Below are positions 40,116-47,665 of a DNA stretch of 64,000 nucleotides, one piece after another (position 1 is the first letter of the stretch; each line of letters opens with the position of its first letter). The notes below the pieces were generated by a model. That model made no database searches and was not told the DNA's origin. It worked only from the letters and a program-made list of their open reading frames with translations. The DNA comes from Streptomyces sp. SCL15-4 (GTDB lineage Bacteria; Actinomycetota; Actinomycetes; Streptomycetales; Streptomycetaceae): contig NZ_JAOBTQ010000001.1 in the NCBI RefSeq assembly GCF_033366695.1, forward strand, positions 744,001 to 808,000, written 5' to 3'. Position numbers and translations under genes: made by a program.

Positions 40116-41696
40116 ATGTCCAGAAGGACGCTCAGCCGGGCCCTGGCCTTCGCCCTGGCCCTGACCGCGGGCACCGCCGTCGCCGCGCCGTCTCCCGCGC
40201 CGGCCGGCCCGATCCCGAAGGCGCCGGGCCACCGCCTGGTCGACGCCTACTCCGGTGCCCCGGCCGCCGCGCAGCCGCTGCCCGGCCCGCAGCCGCCCCG
40301 GCACCCCTACCTCGCGCCCGACGGCCGGTCCGGGATGCACGCCGACGGCTGGGGCAGCGCCACCTCCTCGTGGTCCGGTCCGCTCGGCGACCATCCGGAG
40401 GTGAGCAGCGAGCAGATGGCACCGCTGGGCGGAGAGTGCGCCACCGTCACCTTCGACCGGGCGGGGCGCATCGTCACCGTGTGCGGGACGTTCACCGGGT
40501 TCCTGGTCAAGCTGCTCGACCCGCGCACCCTCGCCACCCTGGCCGAGTACGAGCTGCCCCAACGCCCGTCCACGGTCGAGGCGATCACCCGGCTCGACTT
40601 CTCCCGGATCTTCAAGGACACCTCGGGCGGTGCCTATGCGTACCTGGACGACGAGGACCGGCTGGTCCTCGCGGACTCCCGGCAGCACATCGTCCGCCTC
40701 GCCCACCGGCAACGACCCGACGGCGCGTGGGAGTTCACCGTCACCGACGACTGGGACCCGGGCCGGCAGGTGCCCCACGACTGCGCCACCTGGGCCGATC
40801 CCCACCCCGACGGAAGCTGCGACCCGGTCACCTCCGTCATGCCGGACTGGCAGGGCCGGATCTGGTGGGTCACCCGGCAGGGCCGGGTCGGCACCGTCGA
40901 TCCCGCCACCGGCACCATCCGCTCCGTCCGACTGGCCGGCGAGGAGATCCAGAACTCCTTCTCCGTCGCCGCCGACGGCGTGTCCATCGTCTCCGACCAC
41001 GCGCTGTACGAGTTCACCGCGACGGCGGACGGTATCCCCGCCGTGGTGTGGCGGCAGACCTACGACCGGGGCACCGGCACCAAGCCCGGCTCGGTGAACC
41101 AGGGTTCGGGCACCACACCGGACGTCTTCGGCGACGGCGGCCGGTACGTGGCGATCACCGACAACGCCGACGACCGCATGCACGTCCTGGTCTACCGGCG
41201 CGGCGCGGACGTCCCCGCCGACCGGCGCCTGGTGTGCGAGGTCCCCGTCTTCGCCTCCGGTGCCTCCACGACCGACAACTCCCTGATCAGCTGGGGCGAC
41301 AGCCTGGTGGTCGAGAACAACTACGGCTACGAGAACATCTCGTCGCTCACGTTCGGGCGGAGCGTCGCCGGCGGGGTCGCCCGGATCGACGTCCGCCCGG
41401 ACGGCAGCGGCTGCGACACCGTGTGGGAGAGCGCCGAGCGGTCGCCGTCCGTGGTACCGAAACTGTCCACCGGCAACGGGCTGATCTACCTGTACACCAA
41501 GGACCCCGACGCCCTCGGTGTCGACGCCTGGTACCTGACCGCCGTCGACTTCCGTACGGGACGGACTCGTTGGAAGCAACTCGTCGGCACCGGAGTCGCG
41601 TACGACAACAACTGGGCGCCGATCACCCTGGGTCCGGACGGCACCGCCTACGTCGGCGTGTTCAACGGCCTGGCCGCCGTACGCGACGGCGGCTGA
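40116..41696 (+). CDS. Secreted beta-propeller protein of unknown function
   Basis: A 526-residue exported protein starting at ATG 40116 behind gaagga with a signal peptide (MSRRTLSRALAFALALTAGT, AVAAPSPAPA). The sequence has repeated WD/PQQ-like strands such as DRAGRIVTVCGTFTGFLVKLL, MPDWQGRIWWVTRQGRVGTV, FGDGGRYVAITDNADDRMHVL, NGLIYLYTKDPDALGVDAWY and LGPDGTAYVGVFNGLAAVRD, consistent with a propeller. It has four to six Cys that may form disulfides. I do not recognise an enzyme motif. A GGGAGCGCTCCC site lies 22 bp after its stop. Confidence 0.83.
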   Translation: MSRRTLSRALAFALALTAGTAVAAPSPAPAGPIPKAPGHRLVDAYSGAPAAAQPLPGPQPPRHPYLAPDGRSGMHADGWGSATSSWSGPLGDHPEVSSEQMAPLGGECATVTFDRAGRIVTVCGTFTGFLVKLLDPRTLATLAEYELPQRPSTVEAITRLDFSRIFKDTSGGAYAYLDDEDRLVLADSRQHIVRLAHRQRPDGAWEFTVTDDWDPGRQVPHDCATWADPHPDGSCDPVTSVMPDWQGRIWWVTRQGRVGTVDPATGTIRSVRLAGEEIQNSFSVAADGVSIVSDHALYEFTATADGIPAVVWRQTYDRGTGTKPGSVNQGSGTTPDVFGDGGRYVAITDNADDRMHVLVYRRGADVPADRRLVCEVPVFASGASTTDNSLISWGDSLVVENNYGYENISSLTFGRSVAGGVARIDVRPDGSGCDTVWESAERSPSVVPKLSTGNGLIYLYTKDPDALGVDAWYLTAVDFRTGRTRWKQLVGTGVAYDNNWAPITLGPDGTAYVGVFNGLAAVRDGG

Positions 41697-41717
41697 CCCG
41701 GCGCCGGGCGGGCATCC

Positions 41718-41729
41718 GGGAGCGCTCCC
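41718..41729. promoter_or_regulatory. Second, imperfect CebR-like site
   Basis: The 12-bp palindrome GGGAGCGCTCCC is identical to the core of the CebR operator; only the outer T and A are changed (c...c). It lies 112 bp upstream of the perfect operator and could add to repression by looping, or be incidental. Confidence 0.5.
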
Positions 41730-41794
41730 CCGCGCGGCCGCACCCGTCCCCGCCCGGATGACCTGCTGGTTCGAAATTCCTTCGACAGATCACC

Positions 41795-41823
41795 TTGTCA
41801 GGCCGCGGCCCTGTCTCTACAGT
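41795..41823 (+). promoter_or_regulatory. Sigma-70-type promoter of the beta-glucosidase gene
   Basis: TTGTCA (41795-41800) and TACAGT (41818-41823) are separated by exactly 17 bp and lie upstream of the GH3 gene. The CebR operator begins 17 bases after the -10 box, so a bound repressor would block the start of transcription. Confidence 0.7.
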
Positions 41824-41840
41824 CCCCACCGAGCCGTTGA

Positions 41841-41854
41841 TGGGAGCGCTCCCA
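41841..41854. promoter_or_regulatory. CebR operator (TGGGAGCGCTCCCA)
   Basis: This perfect 14-bp palindrome is the known CebR binding sequence, which controls cellobiose/cellulose-use genes in Streptomyces and is released by cellobiose. It lies between the promoter and the beta-glucosidase gene. Confidence 0.88.
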
Positions 41855-41908
41855 CCTTGTGCGGGACCCTTCCCGCACGCTCCTCCCGTCTCCCCGGAGA
41901 GGACCCGC

Positions 41909-44161
41909 ATGCGACTGTCACCGCACCACCATGGCGCCGCCAGGCGCTTCCCGTCCGCCCGCCGCCGGGTGACGGCGGCCGCGGCCCTGTGCGTGGCGGG
42001 CCTGGTCCTCTCCGGGCCGGCCGCGGCCGTTCCGGAGCGGGCCGCCGCCGCGCCGGCCGCGGCTCTCCCCTACCAGGACGCCTCGCTGCCCGTCACCGAC
42101 CGGGTGAACGACCTGCTGTCCCGGATGACGCTGGACGACAAGCTCGGCCAGATGACCCAGATCGAGAAGGACGCCCTCGTCCCGCAGTCCGACCTCGCCG
42201 CCTACCGCATCGGGTCCGTGCTGTCCGGCGGCGACTCCACGGTCGTCCCCAACAACGCCCAGACCTGGGCGGACACCTACGACTCGCTGCAACGCACCGC
42301 GCTGACCACACCGCTCGGTATCCCCATGATCTACGGCATCGACGCCGTGCACGGCCACAACGCGGTGCGCGGGGCCACGCTCTACCCGCACAACATCGGA
42401 CTCGGCGCCACCCGCGACCCCGCCCTGGTCCAGCGGGTGGGACGCGCCGTCGCCGAGGAGATCTCGGGCACCGGCATCGACTGGGACTTCGCCCCCTGCC
42501 TGTGCGTCGCCCGCGACGACCGGTGGGGCCGCACCTACGAGTCGTACGGCGAGACTCCCGAACTGCCGTCCGCCATGACGACGTTCATCACCGGCCTGCA
42601 GGGTGACACGCTCGGCTCGGGCCCGGCGTCGGTGCTGGCCACCGCCAAGCACTACCTCGGCGACGGCGGCACCGCCGGCGGCACGGACCAGGGCGACACC
42701 CGGCTGTCCGAGGCCGAGTTGCGGGCGATCCACCTGCCGCCGTTCAAAGAGGCGGTGCGCCGCGGGGTCGGCTCGGTGATGCTGTCGTACAGCAGCTGGA
42801 ACGGGGTCCGGTCGCACGCCAACACCCACCTCGTCACCGACGTGCTCAAGGGCGAACTGGGCTTCACCGGTTTCGTCGTGTCCGACTGGGCCGCGGTGGA
42901 CCAGCTCGACGGGCAGAGCGGTTTCACCGGCGCCGAGATCTCCACGGCCGTCAACGCGGGCGTCGACATGGTGATGGTCCCGCACGACTACAAGAAGTTC
43001 CTCGGCCTGCTGCGCGGCGAGGTGACCGCCGGGCGCATCCCGCAGGCCCGGATCGACGACGCCAACCGCCGCGTCCTCACCAAGAAGTTCCAGCTGGGCC
43101 TGTTCGAACACCCGCTCACCGACCGGTCGTACACCGGCACGGTCGGCTCGGCGGCACACCGGGCGCTGGCCCGGCAGGCGGTGCGCGAGTCCCAGGTGCT
43201 GCTGAAGAACGACGGCGGGGTGCTGCCGCTGGCGAAGTCGGCCAAGCTGTTCGTCGCCGGCAAGTCCGCCGACGACATCGGCAACCAGAGCGGCGGCTGG
43301 ACCGTGGGCTGGCAGGGCCGCAGCGGTCCCGTCACCGACGGCACCACCGTGCTCCAGGGCATCCGCGCCGCCGTCACCGACACCTCCCGGGTCACCTACG
43401 ACCGCTACGGCAACGGCATCGACTCGAGCTACACCGCCGCCGTCGCCGTCGTCGGCGAGACGCCGTACGCCGAGGGCCGCGGCGACCGGCCGGGCGGCAT
43501 GGGACTGGACCAGGAGGACCTGCAGACCCTCGCCCGGCTCAAGGCGAGCGGAGTACCGGTCGTGGTCGTGCTGGTCTCCGGCCGGCCGCTCGACATCGCC
43601 GCCCAACTGCCGGAGTGGAAAGCGCTGTTGGCGGCCTGGCTGCCCGGCACGGAGGGCGCCGGCGTCTCCGACGTCCTGTTCGGCGACCACGCGCCCACCG
43701 GCAGGCTGCCGATGAGCTGGATGCGCTCCGCCTCGCAGGAGCCCGTCAACGACGGCGACGGCAAGAGCCCGCTGTTCCCGTACGGGTACGGGCTGACCTA
43801 CGACGACACACCCCAACCGGCCCCGACGCCCACTCCGACTCCGACGCCCACTCCGGTCCCGACGGCGGGCGCGTGCACGGCGACCTTCCGTACCGCCTCC
43901 TCCTGGCAGGGCGGCTACCAGGCCGAGGTCACCGTGGAGAACACCGGTTCCGGCGCGCTGACGGGCTGGTCGGTCGACTGGGACCTGGCCGGGTCCACCG
44001 TCACCAGTCTGTGGAACGGCGATCTGACCACGGCTCAGGGCCGGGCGACCGTCCGCAGCACCGCCTTCAACGGCGCCCTCTCCCCCGGCGCCAGGGCCAC
44101 GTTCGGTTTCACCGCGAACGGCACCGCGGGCACACCGGCCCCGCACTGCGCCGGAACGTGA
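41909..44161 (+). CDS. Secreted GH3 beta-glucosidase with a CBM2-type C-terminal domain
   Basis: A 750-residue exported glycoside hydrolase family 3 enzyme. After a signal peptide (about residues 1-40) comes the N-terminal (alpha/beta)8 domain, with the substrate Asp in IPMIYGIDAVHGHNAVRG, KHYLGDGGTAGGTDQGDT and the nucleophile Asp in FTGFVVSDWAAVDQ. The second domain has VLLKNDGGVLPLAKSAKLFV and AWLPGTEGAGVSDVLFGDHA. A Pro/Thr linker (APTPTPTPTPTPVPT) leads to a carbohydrate-binding module (CTATFRTASSWQGGYQAEVT, about residues 650-750) with Cys at both ends. It releases glucose from cello-oligosaccharides. Control by CebR is supported by the operator and promoter upstream. ATG 41909 follows gagaggaccc. 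Confidence 0.94.
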   Translation: MRLSPHHHGAARRFPSARRRVTAAAALCVAGLVLSGPAAAVPERAAAAPAAALPYQDASLPVTDRVNDLLSRMTLDDKLGQMTQIEKDALVPQSDLAAYRIGSVLSGGDSTVVPNNAQTWADTYDSLQRTALTTPLGIPMIYGIDAVHGHNAVRGATLYPHNIGLGATRDPALVQRVGRAVAEEISGTGIDWDFAPCLCVARDDRWGRTYESYGETPELPSAMTTFITGLQGDTLGSGPASVLATAKHYLGDGGTAGGTDQGDTRLSEAELRAIHLPPFKEAVRRGVGSVMLSYSSWNGVRSHANTHLVTDVLKGELGFTGFVVSDWAAVDQLDGQSGFTGAEISTAVNAGVDMVMVPHDYKKFLGLLRGEVTAGRIPQARIDDANRRVLTKKFQLGLFEHPLTDRSYTGTVGSAAHRALARQAVRESQVLLKNDGGVLPLAKSAKLFVAGKSADDIGNQSGGWTVGWQGRSGPVTDGTTVLQGIRAAVTDTSRVTYDRYGNGIDSSYTAAVAVVGETPYAEGRGDRPGGMGLDQEDLQTLARLKASGVPVVVVLVSGRPLDIAAQLPEWKALLAAWLPGTEGAGVSDVLFGDHAPTGRLPMSWMRSASQEPVNDGDGKSPLFPYGYGLTYDDTPQPAPTPTPTPTPTPVPTAGACTATFRTASSWQGGYQAEVTVENTGSGALTGWSVDWDLAGSTVTSLWNGDLTTAQGRATVRSTAFNGALSPGARATFGFTANGTAGTPAPHCAGT

Positions 44162-44249
44162 CCCCTCCTCGGCCCGCCGGCGCCCGGCCCCGTCCGCTTC
44201 GCGTCCCCGTTCCGTCCCGCACACCCGCCGATCGCACCGAGGAGGCCCC

Positions 44250-44558
44250 GTGACGCACCGCACCGGCCGGACCGCACCCGCCTACCGGCCCGGACCGGAC
44301 CGGCCACGCCTGCGGAGGTCCGCGGTCGCCGCGGGGATCGCCGTGCTGACCCTGGGACTGGCGGGCCAGCTCGGCACCGGGCAGCGCGCCGCGGCGGCCG
44401 AGGCACGCGTCGGCCGCCCGCCCGCGACGGCTTCCGTCCACGTCGACCGCGCTCGCACCGACCCGGACGAGGCCGGCGCCCGGGGCCGGAGAACCGGCAC
44501 CGCGCGCGCCGCCGCCCCGGCGCACGGCACGGCCGTACGGCACGCCCCGTCGGCCTGA
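44250..44558 (+). CDS. Small secreted or membrane-anchored hypothetical protein
   Basis: A 102-residue frame beginning at GTG 44250 behind gaggaggcccc, 88 bp after the beta-glucosidase stop. It has one hydrophobic stretch (SAVAAGIAVLTLGLAGQLG, about 24-42) with Arg before it, typical of a signal peptide or anchor. The rest is Ala/Arg/Pro-rich and looks disordered. No family is recognised. The strong ribosome binding site is the main support. Confidence 0.5.
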   Translation: MTHRTGRTAPAYRPGPDRPRLRRSAVAAGIAVLTLGLAGQLGTGQRAAAAEARVGRPPATASVHVDRARTDPDEAGARGRRTGTARAAAPAHGTAVRHAPSA

Positions 44559-44607
44559 TCCCTCCTCCTCCGCGCCGGAGCCGTCCCGGCGCGGGCCGCC
44601 TCGTCCT

Positions 44608-44641
44608 CGCCCGCCCGGGTGGCACGATCCCCGGGCGGGCG
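44608..44641. terminator. Hairpin between the small secreted ORF and anmK
   Basis: A perfect 12-bp stem (cgcccgcccggg, 44608-44619, with 44630-44641) and ten-base loop lie between convergent genes. It has no U-tract. Confidence 0.7.
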
Positions 44642-44670
44642 GGGCTCCCAGCGTGCCGCCGGCGGCCGGG

Positions 44671-45840
44671 TCAGCGGGTGATCCGCAGCAGGCGCGGCGA
44701 CCGTGCGGCCGGCTCGGGCAGGCGCAGCGGTGACCGGCCGGGAGTGATGCTGCCGAGCACCGTGGCACGGCGGGCGCCGGTGCCCGAGGGCAGGGCTCCG
44801 GGCAGGCCGTGGACGGTCAGGAAGCCCAGGACGGCGAAGGCCAGCGCCTCCTTGGCGGCCGACGGCAGGCCGAGGTCGTCGCTGGGGCGCAGCGGCACGC
44901 CCGGGAGTTCCTCGGCGAGCAGGCGCATCAGCACCGGGTTGCGGGTGCCGCCGCCGGAGACGACGAGCTGGGTGACGCCGTGGGCGCGGCAGGCGTCCGC
45001 CACGGTGACGGCGGTCAGCCGGGTCAGGGTGGCCAGGACGTCGGCCGCGGACGGCACGGGCACGGTGTCGAGCGCGCGCCGCAGATAGGGCAGGTGGAAG
45101 TGTTCCTTGCCGGTGCTCTTCGGGGCGGGCCTGCGGTAGTAGGGGTCGTCCAGCAGGACGCGCAGCAGTGCGGGGCTGACCCGGCCGGCGGCGGCCCGGC
45201 GGCCGTCCTCGTCGTAGGCGGCGGCGCCGTCGGTGAAGTGGTGGACGGCCGCGTCCAGCAGGGCGTTGGCGGGGCCGGTGTCGAAGGCCAGGGGCTCGGC
45301 GCCGGGTGCGAGGACGGTGATGTTGGCGATGCCGCCGAGGTTGAGCGCGGCGGGGGTGCCGGGCAGGCCGGACAGCAGCAGGGTGTCGGTCAGGGCCACG
45401 AGGGGCGCGCCCTGGCCGCCGGCGGCGACGTCCCGGCCGCGCAGGTCGGAGACGACGGGGAGTCCGGTCGCCTCGGCGATCCAGGCGGGCTGGCCCAGTT
45501 GGAGGGTGCCGCGGACCGTGCCGTCCTCCACCCAGTGGTGCAGGGTCTGGCCGTGCGAGACCACGAGGCCGGCGCTGCCGGCGCACAGCTCGCGCAGGGC
45601 ACGCGTGGCCGCGCCGGCGAAGGCCTGGCCGATGCCGGTGTCCAGGACGCAGACGGTGCGCGTGGTGGTGCCGGCGGGGGGCAGGGTGGCGGCGATGAGG
45701 TCCCGGAGTTCGTCCGGGTAGGGGACGCGGAGGTGTCCGAGGGGCCGCAGGAGGAGCGTGTCGTCATCCAGCGCGAGGTCCGCCGCGGCGGCCTCGATGG
45801 CGTCGAACGAGGTGCCCGACATCAGGCCGATCACGCGCAC
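44671..45840 (-). CDS. anmK: Anhydro-N-acetylmuramic acid kinase
   Basis: A 389-residue sugar kinase that opens and phosphorylates 1,6-anhydro-MurNAc from peptidoglycan turnover, giving MurNAc-6-phosphate. It begins VRVIGLMSGTSFDAIEAAAADL and has VVSHGQTLHHWV, TLQLGQPAWIAEATGLPVVSDLRGRDVAAGGQGAPL read in sections, PAALNLGGIANITVL, AFDTGPANALLDAA and VVSGGGTRNPVLM, the AnmK hallmarks. GTG 45840 follows aaggagg with five-base spacing. It is the second gene after a sodium:solute symporter (83 bp apart), so import and first catabolic step form one operon. murQ is not in the window. Confidence 0.95.
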   Translation of the reverse strand: MRVIGLMSGTSFDAIEAAAADLALDDDTLLLRPLGHLRVPYPDELRDLIAATLPPAGTTTRTVCVLDTGIGQAFAGAATRALRELCAGSAGLVVSHGQTLHHWVEDGTVRGTLQLGQPAWIAEATGLPVVSDLRGRDVAAGGQGAPLVALTDTLLLSGLPGTPAALNLGGIANITVLAPGAEPLAFDTGPANALLDAAVHHFTDGAAAYDEDGRRAAAGRVSPALLRVLLDDPYYRRPAPKSTGKEHFHLPYLRRALDTVPVPSAADVLATLTRLTAVTVADACRAHGVTQLVVSGGGTRNPVLMRLLAEELPGVPLRPSDDLGLPSAAKEALAFAVLGFLTVHGLPGALPSGTGARRATVLGSITPGRSPLRLPEPAARSPRLLRITR

Positions 45841-45923
45841 GGCGCCTCCTTGCCGGTCGCCGCCGGCTGTGGCTGGTGCATGGTTCCTCCCGTGCTGCGT
45901 CGCGCCGCCGGGCGCGTGCCCGG

Positions 45924-47489
45924 TCACTCCGGGGCGACGGCGGCCGCCGTACGGTCGGTGCCGCCCTCGTCCAGCGGGGCCGGGACACTCTCGGGTGCCC
46001 GGTGGAAGAGGCTGGTCAGGCCGCCCACGGCCAGGGTGACGGCCACCCCTAGGGGGACGAGCCACTGGGCGGCGATCGCGGTGGGGACGGTGGTGCCGCC
46101 CGCGCTGACGTCGATCTTGACGCCGCGCACGAGGTACGTCATGACGCCCACCGTCACCAGGAACGCCACGACGGCGTCGGTCTCGCGCGCCCGGCGGACC
46201 AGCCGCCCGAGGAGGAACGCGCCGAGGAGCGCGCCGTAGGTGTATCCGGCGATGGTCAGGCCGGTGAGGTAGACGTTGCCGGTGCTGGTGCTGAACGCGC
46301 AGGCGAACAGGGCCATCAGCGCCGCCCACACCAGGGTCGTCAGCCGGGCGAGCCGCAGCAGGAACTCCTCGGTGGGCACGCTCCGGAAGAAGCTGTGGAT
46401 GAGGTCGGCGACGGTCGAGTTCGACATGGAGTTGAGCGCGGAGGACAGCGAGCCCATCGCCGCGCCGAGGATGCCGGCCACGAGCAGGCCGGAGACCACC
46501 ACGGGCAGTCCGTGCAGGACGAAGTCCGGGTAGAGGTTGTCGGAACTGCCGAGGCCCAGTTCCCGGAACGTCCTGCCCTGGTTGTAGGACCACAGCAGCG
46601 CGCCGACGAGGGAGAAGGCGGCGAACTGGAGGGTGACGAAGACACCGGACGCGATCATGGCTTTCTGGCCGTCGCGCAGTGAGCGGGTGGCCAGGACGCG
46701 CTGGACGATGAGCTGGTCGGAGCCGTGGCTGGCCATGGCGAAGATGGCGCCGCCGATGATCGCGGTGGGCAGGGCGAACGGGCTGGTGAGGATGTGCGCC
46801 AGGCCGAAGTCGGTGTCGAAGAGCCGGAACCGGCCCGCGTCCAGGGCGCGCCGGACGCCGTCGCCGCCGACGTGGGCGGCGAGCACGCCGATGGCGAGGA
46901 GGGCGCCGCCCAGGTACAGGCCCATCTGGATGGCGTCCGTCCAGATGACCGCCCGGATGCCGCCGAGGTAGGTGTAGACGACGGTGATCGCCGTGAGCAC
47001 GATGATGACGAGGCGGTAGCCCGCGTGCACGCCGAACTCGTCGAGCAGCAGCTTGATCGGGATGGCGGAGGCGAACAGCCGGACGCCCTCGGCGAGCAGC
47101 CGGGTGCAGACGAACGTCACCGAGGCGAGGCCCTGGAGCCGGAGTCCGAATCTGCTGCCCAGGTACTGGTAGGCGCTCACGAAGCCGCCGCGCTTGTACA
47201 GCGGGATGAGCAGGGTCGCCACGACGACGCGTCCGATGACGTAGCCGAGGGCCAGTTCGACGTTGCCGAAGCCCTGTCCGCTGTAGGCGCCGCCCGGCAG
47301 GCTGATGACGGTGAGCACGCTGGTCTCGGTGGCCACGACGGAGAAGGAGACGGTCCACCACGGCATGTGGCCTTCGCCGACGAAGTAGTCCTTGGCCGTC
47401 TTCTGCCGTCCGGCCAGACGCAGTCCGATCACGGCGATCGCCACGAGGTAGACGACGACCACCAGCAGGTCGAGCTGACGCACGCTCAC
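45924..47489 (-). CDS. Sodium:solute symporter (SSS family)
   Basis: A 521-residue transporter with about 13 membrane helices (LLVVVVYLVAIAVIGLRLAG, VVATLLIPLYKR, YRLVIIVLTAITVVYTYLGG, LLVAGILGAAMGSLSSALNS, and more). Family signatures are TSVLTVISLPGGAYSGQGFG (Na-site region), IYTYLGGIRAVIWTD-like YTYLGGIRAVIWTDAIQ and GSLSSALNSMSNSTVADL. SSS members next to AnmK are thought to import cell-wall sugars such as anhydro-MurNAc or GlcNAc-anhydro-MurNAc; this is a context inference. GTG 47489 (or 47483) starts just below a perfect palindromic operator; there is no strong ribosome binding site. Confidence 0.93.
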   Translation of the reverse strand: MSVRQLDLLVVVVYLVAIAVIGLRLAGRQKTAKDYFVGEGHMPWWTVSFSVVATETSVLTVISLPGGAYSGQGFGNVELALGYVIGRVVVATLLIPLYKRGGFVSAYQYLGSRFGLRLQGLASVTFVCTRLLAEGVRLFASAIPIKLLLDEFGVHAGYRLVIIVLTAITVVYTYLGGIRAVIWTDAIQMGLYLGGALLAIGVLAAHVGGDGVRRALDAGRFRLFDTDFGLAHILTSPFALPTAIIGGAIFAMASHGSDQLIVQRVLATRSLRDGQKAMIASGVFVTLQFAAFSLVGALLWSYNQGRTFRELGLGSSDNLYPDFVLHGLPVVVSGLLVAGILGAAMGSLSSALNSMSNSTVADLIHSFFRSVPTEEFLLRLARLTTLVWAALMALFACAFSTSTGNVYLTGLTIAGYTYGALLGAFLLGRLVRRARETDAVVAFLVTVGVMTYLVRGVKIDVSAGGTTVPTAIAAQWLVPLGVAVTLAVGGLTSLFHRAPESVPAPLDEGGTDRTAAAVAPE

Positions 47490-47490
47490 T

Positions 47491-47507
47491 GAAGGAAAGT
47501 TTCCTTC
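47491..47507. promoter_or_regulatory. Perfect palindrome GAAGGAAAGTTTCCTTC, operator of the symporter-anmK operon
   Basis: The 17-bp dyad abuts the symporter start codon and lies downstream of a clear promoter, at about +15 to +31. Palindromes with a GAAA-n-TTTC core are bound by RpiR/MurR-type sugar-phosphate regulators in other bacteria; the regulator for this locus is not next to it. Confidence 0.75.
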
Positions 47508-47528
47508 GTGTCTTCATCCATGCGGGGA

Positions 47529-47557
47529 AAAGTAGTTTCACCCGTTCCCGTCGTCAA
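47529..47557 (-). promoter_or_regulatory. Sigma-70-type promoter of the symporter-anmK operon
   Basis: On the minus strand TTGACG (47552-47557) and TACTTT (47529-47534) are separated by exactly 17 bp. Transcription would start near 47522, just upstream of the palindromic operator. Confidence 0.72.
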
Positions 47558-47665
47558 CAACCCCGTACGCACAGCACGGCGGGATGGTTCGGACGCCCAC
47601 CCGTTTTCCCTCGGACGGACGGGGCAGTGTCCGCGGCAGCGACCGCCGGCCCTGAGGGAGCCCGT

